From Roseiarcus sp049514155 (lineage in GTDB: Bacteria; Pseudomonadota; Alphaproteobacteria; Rhizobiales; Beijerinckiaceae): a stretch of 27,014 bases of DNA. This document shows positions 17,491 through 25,269 of this stretch, piece after piece. A model generated the notes under the pieces. It was not told the origin of the DNA and did not search any database. It saw only the letters and a program-made list of their open reading frames with translations. Both the position numbers and the translations under genes were made by a program. Every line of letters begins with the position of its first letter. Within the stretch, counting starts at the first letter, position 1. The stretch lies in assembly GCF_049514155.1 (NCBI RefSeq), contig NZ_JBEKVH010000038.1:1-27014 (forward strand), read 5' to 3'.

Positions 17491-17595
17491 TTAGTCCCTG
17501 GACAAAAGCAAGCGGCGGCCTTCGCGATGGAAAGTCGCCGCCAGGAAATTCCGCCGACTGCGACCCGCTCTCGGGTCCGGCGGGAACGCGAAGCG

Positions 17596-18270
17596 CTACT
17601 GCGCTGTCGACGCCGCTTCGACCTTCAGCCCGATCGGGCACGAGACGCCGGTGCCGCCGAGGCCGCAATAGCCGCCGGGATTCTTGGCGAGGTACTGCTG
17701 GTGATATCCTTCCGCGAAGTAGAACGGCCCGGCTTCGGCGATCTCGGTGGTGATCGCGCCATGGCCCTTGGCCTTCAGCGCCGCGCCGAACATTTCGGCC
17801 GAACGGCGCGCCGCCGCGGCTTGCGCGGGCGTCGTCGCGTAGATCGCCGAGCGGTACTGCGTGCCGACGTCATTGCCCTGGCGCATGCCCTGGGTCGGGT
17901 CGTGGTTCTCCCAGAAGATCTTGAGCAGCGCCTCGTAGGCGATCTTGGCCGGATCGTAGGCGACCAGCACGACCTCGGCGTGGCCGGTGCGGCCCGAGCA
18001 GGTCTCCTCATAGGTGGGATTGGGCGTGAAGCCGCCGGCATAGCCGACCGCGGTCACCCACACGCCCTCCCCGGCTTGCCAGAACTTGCGTTCGGCGCCC
18101 CAGAAGCAGCCCATGCCGAAGATCGCCGTCTCGATCCCGGCCGGATAGGGCGGCGCCAAGTCGCGGTGGTTGACGAAATGCTCGCGCGCCGTGGCGATCG
18201 GCTGCGCGCGGCCCGGCAAGGCCTCGGCGGAGGTTACGGGGTGGGCTTTGGCGGACAAGAAGCTCAGCAT
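17596..18270 (-). CDS. msrA: Peptide-methionine (S)-S-oxide reductase MsrA
   Basis: 224 aa. It reduces methionine-S-sulfoxide in oxidised proteins. The catalytic motif GCFWG is at residues 54-58 (Cys55), followed by GYAGGFTPNPTYEE, SGRTGHAEVV, a PTQGxRQGNDVGTQYRSAIY block and the C-terminal cysteines in GGYCGLGGTGVSCP that act as resolving residues. The N-terminal extension before the motif (about 45 residues) is like that of E. coli MsrA. GGGAG lies 7 nt before the ATG at 18270. No export signal is clear, so it is probably cytosolic. It stands between the efflux operon and a small membrane protein gene on the same strand. Confidence 0.97.
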   Translation of the reverse strand: MLSFLSAKAHPVTSAEALPGRAQPIATAREHFVNHRDLAPPYPAGIETAIFGMGCFWGAERKFWQAGEGVWVTAVGYAGGFTPNPTYEETCSGRTGHAEVVLVAYDPAKIAYEALLKIFWENHDPTQGMRQGNDVGTQYRSAIYATTPAQAAAARRSAEMFGAALKAKGHGAITTEIAEAGPFYFAEGYHQQYLAKNPGGYCGLGGTGVSCPIGLKVEAASTAQ

Positions 18271-18336
18271 GGTCGGCTCCCTTATTGCGATGTCGACCGT
18301 CGTTCGCGCCGACCGCGGCGCTTGTTACGCAAGCGA

Positions 18337-18660
18337 TCAGCGGCGCCGCCACGTCGCGCCAAGCGGGACCGAGCGCCGGCGGGCGAGATAGAATAACACG
18401 GCGCCGAGCAAGGCCAAGTCGAGGGTCGCAGGCGCGTAGAGCGCATTGACCAGCGCCAGATCCCACAGCATCGGCGCTTTCTTGACCACGTAGTCGTGCA
18501 TCAGCGCGAACTTGGCGGGGAATGCATAGGCGAGCACCGTCCCCATCGAAGAGAGTTCGACCTTCTGGTCGGCGAGCGAGCGCGCCCCGTCGATCACGGC
18601 GGCGGCGAAGGCGCCGGCGAGCAGGAGCAGCCCGACCAGACGAAGCGTGAACCGGATCAA
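18337..18660 (-). CDS. Small conserved membrane protein, function unknown
   Basis: 107 aa from a TTG at 18660, with GGAG about 8 nt upstream; an ATG start would begin only at MGTVLAYAF. It has an N-terminal membrane helix (about residues 5-25), a middle segment and a second helix (about 78-97), ending in LARRRSVPLGATWRRR. Codon use fits the surrounding coding DNA. I recall short proteins of this layout in many Hyphomicrobiales but know no function. The frame continues upstream through the tRNA gene, and that part is not coding. Confidence 0.62.
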   Translation of the reverse strand: MIRFTLRLVGLLLLAGAFAAAVIDGARSLADQKVELSSMGTVLAYAFPAKFALMHDYVVKKAPMLWDLALVNALYAPATLDLALLGAVLFYLARRRSVPLGATWRRR

Positions 18661-18808
18661 ACCGCCTCTCCTCTGCCGGCGAGCGGCGCCGGTGTTAACC
18701 CAAAGCGCGGCGCCCTGTCCACGCCGCGCCAAGGATCGCAAGGCGCTCGACTTGCGCTTGCGCCGCACAGGGTGATATGCGCCGGGCCGCGCGCCGACGG
18801 CGCTGCGT

Positions 18809-18898
18809 GGAGGGGTGGCCGAGCGGTCGAAGGCGCACGCCTGGAAAGTGTGTATACGGGAAACCGTATCGCGGGTTCGAATCCCGCCCCCTCCGCCA
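18809..18898 (+). tRNA. tRNA-Ser (anticodon GGA)
   Basis: A 90-nt class II tRNA. The acceptor stem GGAGGGG pairs with CCCCTCC, then discriminator G and an encoded CCA (18896-18898). The anticodon stem CACGC/GTGTG encloses the loop CTGGAAA with GGA at 18843-18845. A long variable arm forms the hairpin TACGG-GAAA-CCGTA. The T arm has GGTTCGAAT. It decodes UCC and UCU. Confidence 0.97.
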
Positions 18899-19335
18899 CG
18901 ACCTATTTCTAGCTTTTTGATACTGCCGCGTAATCCATTCAAGACCAACATTCCGCCCTGGCGATCTACGACGCGAACCATCCCCTGGCCGGCGATCGGC
19001 CGGAGAGATGCGCCCGCATGGAGGGATGACGTGCAAAGTGCGCTCACATCGGGCGCGCGTTGCGCCCCAACGCAGCTCAACCGGGCTCGACGCCGCCGCC
19101 CGGAATCGCCGAAGGGCCCCAGCTGGGCAACCGTCGTCCTGAAAAGGGCGGGCGTCCGGCGGCTGTCAGCTTACAGAAAGATTGGTTCCGTTAGGGTTGA
19201 CGCATCCGGGACGCTTCGACGCCGCGGGACGCGCGCCTCGCCGCGAAGCTCGGCGGCGCTCCAACACTCTGTCGCCGAGACGCCAACGGTCGCTCAACCC
19301 GTCCGCATCCCTCCTGTCATTTCGGATCTCGCGCC
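18899..19335. other. Intergenic region without a supported gene
   Basis: 437 bp between tRNA-Ser and the ParA-like gene. It holds a short T-rich stretch directly after the tRNA (about 18906-18920) that may end its transcript, and a GC hairpin at 19051-19067 (GGGCGC/GCGCCC). Open frames here have unlikely composition and no recognisable domain. I find no repeat of the tRNA 3' end, so no sign of an attachment site. Confidence 0.5.
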
Positions 19336-20097
19336 ATGGCCGCCAATTCTCGTTCGAACAACTCCACGCGCGCCGCCGCCGCCAGCCCGGTGGTCAAGCC
19401 GACCTTGCTCATCGTCGGCGCGCAGAAGGGCGGCGTCGGCAAGACGACGGTGGCTCGGCTGCTGCTGCATTGGCTGGAGGAGAACCGACGCGCCCATATC
19501 GCTTTCGACACCGAGACGCCGCTCGGCTCCCTCATCCGGTTCCACGACGACAAGACTGAACTGGCGGACATCACCGAGGTCGCCGCCCAGATGCGGATCT
19601 TCGACGCGGTCGCGGGCGACCGCAGCGGCGCGACCTTCATCGTCGACCTGCGCGCCGGGCATCTCTACGCCATGCTCGACCTGCTCACCGATCTGCGCAT
19701 CTTGCGCGACGCGCAGGAGGGCGCATTCGACGTCGTCTTCCTGCACATCATGGGCGGATCGACCGAATCGATCCGCGAGGTCAGCGAAACGCTCGACCGC
19801 TTCTCCGGCGCCAGGCACATCATCGTCACCAATCCCGGCAACGGCGCCGACCTCTCGGACTGGGAGGCCTCGGAGGTGCGCGCGAATTTCGGGCGCGACG
19901 GCGGCGTGGAGATCAACATCCCCGCGCTGAACAAGCAGGCCTATCTCGAGATCGACCGCGCCGGCTCGACCTTCGCCCAGTTCGTCAACAACAAGCGCAA
20001 GAACGGCGCCGAGGCGAGCTATTCCTACGTGCTGCGCGGCTACGCGCGGAACTGGCTGTACAAGTCGATGACCGAAATCGATCGCATAAGCCTCTGA
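19336..20097 (+). CDS. ParA/TraL-like P-loop ATPase
   Basis: 253 aa. The deviant Walker A motif KGGVGKTT at about residues 31-38 places it in the SIMIBI/ParA-MinD class. Then come FDTETP in the place of the Walker A' Asp strand, FIVDLRAG, VVFLHIMGG and HIIVTNPGN, consistent with a Rossmann-like ATPase. The C-terminal third lacks the usual ParA features. The short length and the FDTETP region also recall the TraL or MobD proteins of mobilisation systems, but no plasmid or transfer gene lies nearby. It is followed after 22 nt by a cyclic-nucleotide-binding-domain gene, so the two probably work together. The cellular target is unknown. Confidence 0.75.
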   Translation: MAANSRSNNSTRAAAASPVVKPTLLIVGAQKGGVGKTTVARLLLHWLEENRRAHIAFDTETPLGSLIRFHDDKTELADITEVAAQMRIFDAVAGDRSGATFIVDLRAGHLYAMLDLLTDLRILRDAQEGAFDVVFLHIMGGSTESIREVSETLDRFSGARHIIVTNPGNGADLSDWEASEVRANFGRDGGVEINIPALNKQAYLEIDRAGSTFAQFVNNKRKNGAEASYSYVLRGYARNWLYKSMTEIDRISL

Positions 20098-20119
20098 GCG
20101 GCGACGCGACGCCTCGGCC

Positions 20120-20650
20120 ATGGACGCCGTCGGCCTGCTGATCGACGATACGAGCTGGACCAGCGAAAAGCGCGTCAAACTGCTGCGCCAGACCGAGTTG
20201 TTCGGCAAGTTCCCGTACGGCGCGTTACGGACCCTGCTGTTGGCGTCACGCCTGATCGCATTGAAGAAATCGCGCCGCCTGTTTTCCGAGAACGACGCGG
20301 CCCAGTCGGGGTTCCTGCTCGCCGAGGGCGTGTTGCGCTACGACCTCGGCGGCGCCTCCGAGCAGCCGACCTACCTGACGCCGCCCGCGGTCATCGGCGA
20401 GACGGCGCTCGTCATCGGCTGTCTGCGCCCGGTGACGGTGTCCGCGGAAACCGACTCGGTGCTGATCGAGATCCCCCGCGCCACATTCCTGCGCGTCATC
20501 GCCGAATATCCGGAATGCGCGGCGCACACGCGTCGGCTGCTCTCCGGCCACTTGCGCAAGCTGGTCGACGGACTCGACGCCGTGCAGCTTCGCCTCGTCG
20601 CGATCGCCTCGGACCGTCTGCCCGCGAGAGACGCCGCGCCTCGACGCTGA
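20120..20650 (+). CDS. Crp-like cyclic-nucleotide-binding-domain protein lacking an HTH
   Basis: 176 aa. After about 25 residues comes a CNBD/cupin fold: LLRQTELFGKFPYGALRTLL, a beta-roll with FSENDAAQSGFLLAEGVLRY, VIGETALVIG in place of the phosphate-binding cassette, and ADTDSVL-like SAETDSVLIEIPRATFLRVI leading to the C helix. The protein ends about 30 residues after the domain, with no winged-helix DNA-binding region as in Crp/Fnr. The canonical GE-x-A-L-x(9)-R-A nucleotide contact is only partly kept (GETALVIG, then no clear R-A), so ligand binding is uncertain. It sits 22 nt after the ATPase gene and probably shares its transcript. It may regulate the partner protein directly. Confidence 0.7.
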   Translation: MDAVGLLIDDTSWTSEKRVKLLRQTELFGKFPYGALRTLLLASRLIALKKSRRLFSENDAAQSGFLLAEGVLRYDLGGASEQPTYLTPPAVIGETALVIGCLRPVTVSAETDSVLIEIPRATFLRVIAEYPECAAHTRRLLSGHLRKLVDGLDAVQLRLVAIASDRLPARDAAPRR

Positions 20651-20674
20651 TCGGCGCGGCATTGCGGCGCCGAT
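20650..20674 (+). terminator. Hairpin after the CNBD gene
   Basis: ATCGGCGC (20650-20657) pairs perfectly with GCGCCGAT (20667-20674) directly at the stop codon. There is no T-run, so this is a possible transcript-end stabiliser rather than a proven intrinsic terminator. A second 7-bp hairpin (GCGCAAT-CAAA-ATTGCGC) lies at 20709-20726. Confidence 0.35.
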
Positions 20675-20838
20675 GGCGAAGGCAAAGCGGTTCCGCGTCG
20701 AAGCCAATGCGCAATCAAAATTGCGCGCGCGGTCCGCATGGGGTCGAGCCTTGCCATTCGACTCCAGGCTGTCGAACCTGCGCTTTCGCTTCCTCTCGCC
20801 TGGAAACCGCCGTTCCGCTCCCGGCGCTATCCCCGTCT

Positions 20839-21324
20839 TCAGGGGCTCGGCCAGTAGAACGAGTTGTGCTTGCCGACGGTGAACCCCGCCCATTGCACGT
20901 AGGCGGCATGCAGCGCCGCCCCCGAGTTCCAGTCGAAGTTTCTGTCGCCGGCGTTGGCGCGTAGTTCGACGTGGGCGAGCAGCGGGCCCATCGCGGTGTT
21001 GGTCACCGCGTCGAAATTGAGCTGGCCGCGGGTGTAAAGGCCGACGTCGCCGACGTATTTCGACGCCGTCGGCAAGTCGCCGGCGGACGCCCAGTGCGCG
21101 TTGGCGAGGCTGCCCATCGCGATCTCGGCGCCGACGTAGCCGCTGACCTTCAGGCAGGCGTCGGAGCCGGGGATGGCGAAGCCGGCGCTGTCGCCGTCCT
21201 TGCAGACCTTTACGTATTCAGCCGCGGGCGCGCCCTTCCCGCTCGGAAGGTCGGCGGCCTGGGCGCCGGCGACAACCGCCAGCGCAGCCGCCGAGCCGAT
21301 CAAAAGGCTCCTCGCCAGCTTCAT
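20839..21324 (-). pseudogene. Truncated alphaproteobacterial porin (Porin_2 type)
   Basis: 161 codons from the ATG at 21324. The N-terminus is a clear porin start: a signal peptide MKLARSLLIGSAAALAVVAG ending AQA, then ADLPSGKGAP, EYVKVCKDGD with the characteristic Cys pair (VCKDGD...DACLKVSGYV), and YTRGQLNFDAVTNT. Porins of this family are about 400-550 residues long with a 16-strand barrel. This frame stops shortly after WAGFTVGKHNSF, where the barrel has barely begun. I find no porin-like sequence in any frame from 20651 to 20838, so a 3' deletion fits better than a single frameshift. It could still be expressed as a short secreted protein. It diverges from the tonB-like gene. Confidence 0.65.
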
Positions 21325-21486
21325 GTTTGTCCCTTCCAGCGCGCCTCTGACGGCCAAAGAAAACTCCGCCTGACGGGGTCGGCCCGGGTGACGTCGAGAA
21401 TTCAACCTTACCGCAACGCTCGCACCCTGTCGAAAATCGCGACGACTGCCGTTAGAGTGCGTCGAGCGAAGGAGCGGAGCGGCGGC

Positions 21487-22596
21487 GTGGCGCGAGCGGC
21501 GGCGATCGACGGCGGCGAGTGGACGGGCGCGGGGTCGGCGCCGGTCGCCGGCGGCGCGCGCCTGCAGGCGGCGCCCCGCCGCGATCGCGACCCGTCGTCA
21601 GCGCCGCCGCGCGGCGGTTCGGCCTTGGCCGCGCTTGTTTCCCTTGCCGTCCACGCCGCGATCGTCGCCGCGGCGGCCTTGAGCCTCGGCGCGCCGCAGC
21701 CGACCGGCGAACCGGACGCGATCGCGGTCGAATTGGCGGCGTCGACCGGCGAGGCGCCGGTGGCCGCGAGCGACGCCGATCTCATGCGAGCGACGCGTGC
21801 GGCGCGCGACGACGCCGACCCGGCCGGCGCGCCGCCGTCTGCGCCGCCGCCCGAGGCCGCGACGCCCGTTCCGGCAGGCGCCGCCCAGGCGACGGCGCCT
21901 CAGCCGACGGAAACTTCGGACGCCAAGATGTCGACGCCGGCGAAGGCGTCGGACGCGGCGGCTTCGGCGCCGCCGAAATCCGACGCCGCCGCAACGCCGA
22001 CGCCCGCGCATTCCGCCGACGCCGCCGACGCGCCGGATGAAACGCCGCCTGCGCCGCCGGCGCAGGACCCGACCCCCGGGGCGGCGCAAGCCGTCGTCGC
22101 GCCCGCCCCGGCTTGGCCGCCGCCGCAATCGGCGTCCGCGCCGCCCGAGGCCGATCTCACCGACGCTCCCGTCGCGCCTCGCGCCGAGCCGAAACCGTCG
22201 GCCAAGCCGCCGACGGCGGCGCGACCCGCCGCCCGGCTCGAGCCGACGGCGCGGCCGCCAGGCGCACGCGCCGCAGCGAGCGCCGCAAGCGCCCCGGCCC
22301 CGGCGCGCGGCGCGGCCGAACCCGCCGCCTATCGCAACGCGCTGATGGCGAAGATCTGGGCTGCGGCTCGCTACCCGGAGGCGGCGCGCGAACGCGGCGC
22401 GACCGGCGTCGCGACGGTGCGCTTCGCGCTCGACGGCGTCGGCGCGGTGACGCTTGCCGCCCTCGCGCAGTCGAGCGGCGATCGCGCGCTCGACGACGAA
22501 GCTTTGGCGGCGGTCAGGCGCGCGAGCCCGCTGCCGCCCCCGCCAACCGGCGCGCCGCGCGCCTATTCGGCGCCGATCCGCTTCGAGCTGCGCTGA
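21487..22596 (+). CDS. tonB: TonB-like energy transducer
   Basis: 369 aa from a GTG at 21487, preceded by GGAG at 7 nt. The frame runs further upstream, but that part overlaps the porin promoter and start. The layout is that of TonB: a short basic cytoplasmic end, one membrane anchor at about residues 42-62 (ALAALVSLAVHAAIVAAAAL), a long Ala/Pro-rich periplasmic spacer (about 70-280), and a C-terminal TonB domain beginning AYRNALMAKIWAAARYPEAA and containing GVATVRFALDGVGAVTLAAL and SGDRALDDEALAAVRRASPLP. It would pass proton-motive energy to outer-membrane receptors. No exbB, exbD or receptor gene is adjacent, so its partners lie elsewhere. Confidence 0.9.
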   Translation: MARAAAIDGGEWTGAGSAPVAGGARLQAAPRRDRDPSSAPPRGGSALAALVSLAVHAAIVAAAALSLGAPQPTGEPDAIAVELAASTGEAPVAASDADLMRATRAARDDADPAGAPPSAPPPEAATPVPAGAAQATAPQPTETSDAKMSTPAKASDAAASAPPKSDAAATPTPAHSADAADAPDETPPAPPAQDPTPGAAQAVVAPAPAWPPPQSASAPPEADLTDAPVAPRAEPKPSAKPPTAARPAARLEPTARPPGARAAASAASAPAPARGAAEPAAYRNALMAKIWAAARYPEAARERGATGVATVRFALDGVGAVTLAALAQSSGDRALDDEALAAVRRASPLPPPPTGAPRAYSAPIRFELR

Positions 22597-23130
22597 GTCC
22601 GCGCGCGCCGGACGCGTCGCTGACGCAGGGCGAACCTGCCCTGCAGAAAGAACGGCCGTCCGAATTATCCCGGCAGCGCTGCCATAACGTTGCAAAAGGG
22701 GGGCGCGAATGGGCGGTTCGCATGTATGACAATGAGACAGGCTCTTGTGGAAATTGGGGGAAAACCTACGAAAGTCGGCCTGACTTTTCGTTGTCAGCGA
22801 CGATTACTTCGCGTCTCGCAAGGCGCATGCCTGACAAATCTGTTATTTATTGAACTCTAGTCATTTATATCGTCGCGACATTCGCGTTTAGAATCCAGTC
22901 TATGCGGGAACTTGACAAGACAAAATAGATCGGTTAATTTTTCGTTACATTTTAACTAGGGTCGCAGGCGGGCGACCGTCTTGATGCAGCGGTTGCGGTG
23001 GATGCAGTACTTGGGGTGCGGTTAATTTTGTATCGGCCGAGCGGCGGGCGGGCGGCTCGGGACCATGTGACGAATCGACGCGTCGGAGGGGCCGGCGGCG
23101 CGTCGCAGCGCAGAGTCTGTGGAGTGCGTT
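22597..23130. other. AT-richer intergenic leader before the curlin-like cluster
   Basis: 534 bp without a supported gene. A 7-bp hairpin GCAGGGC/GCCCTGC at 22625-22644 lies just after tonB. An AT-richer segment (about 22690-22960) follows, with a broken dyad AAAGTC/GACTTT at 22771-22787, a TTGACA promoter candidate and a GGTCGC/GCGACC stem at 22960-22977. The composition stands out against the GC-rich surroundings. Confidence 0.55.
22912..22940 (+). promoter_or_regulatory. Candidate sigma-70-type promoter
   Basis: A perfect -35 TTGACA (22912-22917) is followed after 17 bp by TAATTT (22935-22940). It lies about 190 bp upstream of the first pseudo-receiver gene, which implies a long leader. 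The -35 is strong; the -10 is poor. Confidence 0.4.
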
Positions 23131-23739
23131 GTGTCCGGCATGAACATCACGAGTCTGAACGACCATTCGGCGCCTGCGCGCGGGCTATCGACGGTTGAAT
23201 CGGCGATTGGGTTTGGTCGTCACCGGCTGGCTCCTCTGGCGACGCCGCGACGCAGAATCGGCGACGAAGGCGCGGCCACGCGCGATGACGAAGCTGCGCC
23301 TTCGCCGACCCGGACGCTGCTGCTGATCGACGACGTGCGTCTGCGGCGCGAGTGTCTGTTCCATCTTTTGAGCGCCGAACTGCCCGAGTTCGAGGTGCTG
23401 GCGTTCGCAACGACGCAGCCGCCCGAAACCTGGGCGGCCGCATCTCCGGACGTGGTTCTCGCCAGCGCGCCTTCGAACATCACCGCTGACGGGCTGCCGA
23501 TCCGTGAGATCGTCGTCGCCGCGAACGGCGCCCCCGTATTGCTGTTGACGGAATCGGAAGGCGACGACGACGCGCGAGCGGTCGACGAACCCGGCGTGGC
23601 GGGACGATTTCCGACAGCCTGCGGCTCAGACCTGCTGATTGCAGCGATTCAACTCGTTCTGGCGGGCGGACGGTTTCAGATCCCGGTCCGCTCCACTGGC
23701 AAGGCGGCGTGTCGCCCACACTCGGGCGCCCCGGGATAA
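23131..23739 (+). CDS. Stand-alone degenerate receiver-domain protein
   Basis: 202 aa from the GTG at 23131, placed 6 nt after GGAG. An ATG at 23140 and a GTG at 23119 are other choices. After about 55 poorly ordered residues comes a receiver-like fold: TLLLIDDVRLRRECLFHLL keeps the acidic pair of a response regulator. The phosphoacceptor strand reads PDVVLASAPSN, with Ala where Asp is expected. The later strand PVLLLTESEGDD ends without the usual conserved Lys region. There is no HTH or enzymatic output domain. It probably acts by protein contact, perhaps with the LuxR-type protein encoded 99 bp downstream, whose receiver is also degenerate. Function is inferred from context only. Confidence 0.65.
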   Translation: MSGMNITSLNDHSAPARGLSTVESAIGFGRHRLAPLATPRRRIGDEGAATRDDEAAPSPTRTLLLIDDVRLRRECLFHLLSAELPEFEVLAFATTQPPETWAAASPDVVLASAPSNITADGLPIREIVVAANGAPVLLLTESEGDDDARAVDEPGVAGRFPTACGSDLLIAAIQLVLAGGRFQIPVRSTGKAACRPHSGAPG

Positions 23740-23838
23740 GGAAGAAATAGAAATACGGCGCTGAAACCGCGCGGCGGCGGGTTCGGCGACGGGAGGGAAG
23801 CAGTCAGTCTCAGCGAGCTCAAATCTTCGAGGACGTCC

Positions 23839-24720
23839 ATGTTGGCGCAGCCTTCGAGACCCGCCGTCACCCCCTCGCATCCCATTCAGGGCGCGGAAGC
23901 CTTTGGGCGCGAGGCATCGCCCTGGCGCGCGGCGCTGGTCGCGCCGCGGGGCCTGTTCCGCGACGGCTTCGCCCACCTTATCGCCACCTGCGTCGCCGAA
24001 ATTCACCTCGAGTGTCACGACGACGTCGAGGACGTCGTTCCGGGCTCGGCCCGGCTCGGCTTGCTCGCGTTCGACCCCATCGCATGCAGTCGAGAGACGC
24101 TGAGCGCCAGGATCGAAGCGCTGCGCGCGCGCTGCGACGGCGCGCCGATCGGCGTGGTGACCCTGGACGAACGCGCTCCCGGCGCCGCCGCTCTCGGCGC
24201 GCTGGGAGTCGCCGGCGTTGTGTCGCTTTCCGCGAGCGTGGAGATCGCCGTTGCGGCGGTGCGTCTGATGTCGGTCGGCGGCTATTGCCTGCCTCCAGAA
24301 GCCTGGCCGACGGCGGCGACCCGCCAGATCGAGTGGGACGCGGACGAAGAAACCGCGACGGCGCAACTGGTCGAAGAGGCAAGCGCGACCGACGAGCGCG
24401 CGAGTCTCCGCCATAGTCTCACCGCTCGCGAGCGCGACGTGATGCGCAGCCTGCGCTCCGGCTATCAGAACAAGATGATCGCCTTCGAGCTCGGCATCTC
24501 CGAGAGCACGGTGAAGGTCCACCTGCGCAACATCATGAAGAAGCTGAACGCGTCGAACCGCACCCAGGTGGCGCTTGGCGGACCGGCGTTATTCGATCGT
24601 TCCGGCGCCCGCGCCTACGCCGCAGTTGGGCCGCGCGACGAATTCGACCCCGGCGTCTCCGAGCGCGCGCGCAGCGCGCGGCGCGCCAGGGTCGAAGCGG
24701 ATATTCTCCCGCTCGTTTAG
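23839..24720 (+). CDS. LuxR/NarL-family regulator with degenerate receiver (CsgD-like context)
   Basis: 293 aa; AGGA lies about 6 nt before the ATG. Residues about 30-150 have the shape of a NarL receiver (RAALVAPRGLFRDGFAHLI), but the acidic pocket VDDH is VAPR and the phosphoacceptor position in LGLLAFDP is Ala, so phosphorylation is unlikely. The HTH is intact at about 194-246: LTARERDVMRSLRSG, then IAFELGISESTVKVHLRNIM and KKLNASNRTQVAL. A 45-residue Arg/Ala-rich tail follows. CsgD, the E. coli curli activator, is likewise a LuxR protein with an altered receiver. The location just upstream of three curlin-repeat genes suggests it controls them, but orthology to CsgD cannot be claimed. Confidence 0.85.
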   Translation: MLAQPSRPAVTPSHPIQGAEAFGREASPWRAALVAPRGLFRDGFAHLIATCVAEIHLECHDDVEDVVPGSARLGLLAFDPIACSRETLSARIEALRARCDGAPIGVVTLDERAPGAAALGALGVAGVVSLSASVEIAVAAVRLMSVGGYCLPPEAWPTAATRQIEWDADEETATAQLVEEASATDERASLRHSLTARERDVMRSLRSGYQNKMIAFELGISESTVKVHLRNIMKKLNASNRTQVALGGPALFDRSGARAYAAVGPRDEFDPGVSERARSARRARVEADILPLV

Positions 24721-25030
24721 CGGTCGTCTCACCCTTCGCCTCGTTTCGTGACGCCGCCGAATGGGTCGCCCCCGACCGGCGGGAATCGCCATGCGTGGCC
24801 AGAGGCGGCCTCTACCTCATTCGGAGTAAGCAATAAGAGGGAGACGAGCACAATATTAACCACGATTTCCTCGGGCTTCCCCGTTTCTCTGTCCGAACAG
24901 ACAACTATCAAATCCTACCCATTGAAGGACAATCGCTCGGTCAAAGCAGAACGAAGGCGCGCCATGACGAATAGTCATGGGGTAGCAGACTGCAGGCCTT
25001 CGTTATTGCGCCAGTACTGGGAGAATTGTC
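24721..25030. other. Intergenic region between regulator and first curlin-like gene
   Basis: 310 bp. A compound hairpin at 24754-24782 (CCGCC and GGTCG arms pairing with CGACC and GGCGG) may end the regulator transcript. From about 24820 to 24950 the DNA is AT-richer and should hold the promoter for 25031, but I see no confident -35/-10 pair. A 6-bp stem CATGAC-GAATA-GTCATG lies at 24962-24978, in the likely leader. Confidence 0.5.
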
Positions 25031-25234
25031 ATGAAGGGTAGCATTTTCGTCGTTGCTATGCTCGCCGCCTCGCTGACCTCGGCCAGCGCCTTCGCCCATG
25101 GCCACAGCCACGGCTCGTCCGGCCCGAGCAGCTCCAACGTCTCGATCGTCTCGCAGTGGGGCGGCAGCCACAACACCGCGACCGTGGTCCAGGCCCAGTC
25201 CATCACCGTGGTCATCGGCGGCTTCGGCTACTAA
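25031..25234 (+). CDS. Small secreted curlin-repeat-like protein, His-rich N-terminus
   Basis: 67 aa; GGGAG lies about 7 nt before the ATG. A signal peptide covers residues 1-22 (ending SAFA). The mature protein begins with the histidine-rich HGHSHG (23-28), a Ser/Gly linker, then one curlin-like unit NVSIVSQWGGSHNTATVVQ (36-54) and a short beta-prone end SITVVIGGFGY. The unit matches the curlin pattern (Ser-x-Ile... Gln-x-Gly... Asn-x-Ala... Gln), with one extra residue before Asn. It closely resembles residues 156-173 of the protein encoded at 25816. One repeat is fewer than in CsgA or CsgB, so it may be a nucleator, a cap or a co-assembling subunit. That role is inference. Confidence 0.7.
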   Translation: MKGSIFVVAMLAASLTSASAFAHGHSHGSSGPSSSNVSIVSQWGGSHNTATVVQAQSITVVIGGFGY

Positions 25235-25269
25235 TCGAGGCGAACGCCAGTCCGCTCGTTAGGGCGGCG

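Noticed and set aside
18809..19335. tRNA-Ser as an integration site for a mobile element
   Set aside because: No integrase, no phage gene and no repeat of the tRNA 3' end was found within the window.
18815..19930. 371-aa open frame running from the tRNA into the ParA-like gene
   Set aside because: It overlaps tRNA-Ser and the ATPase gene in the wrong frame, and its composition is Arg/Ser/Pro-rich.
21598..22695. 365-aa Arg/Gly-rich open frame opposite tonB
   Set aside because: Extreme Arg content is the mirror of the Ala/Pro-rich TonB spacer; no domain.
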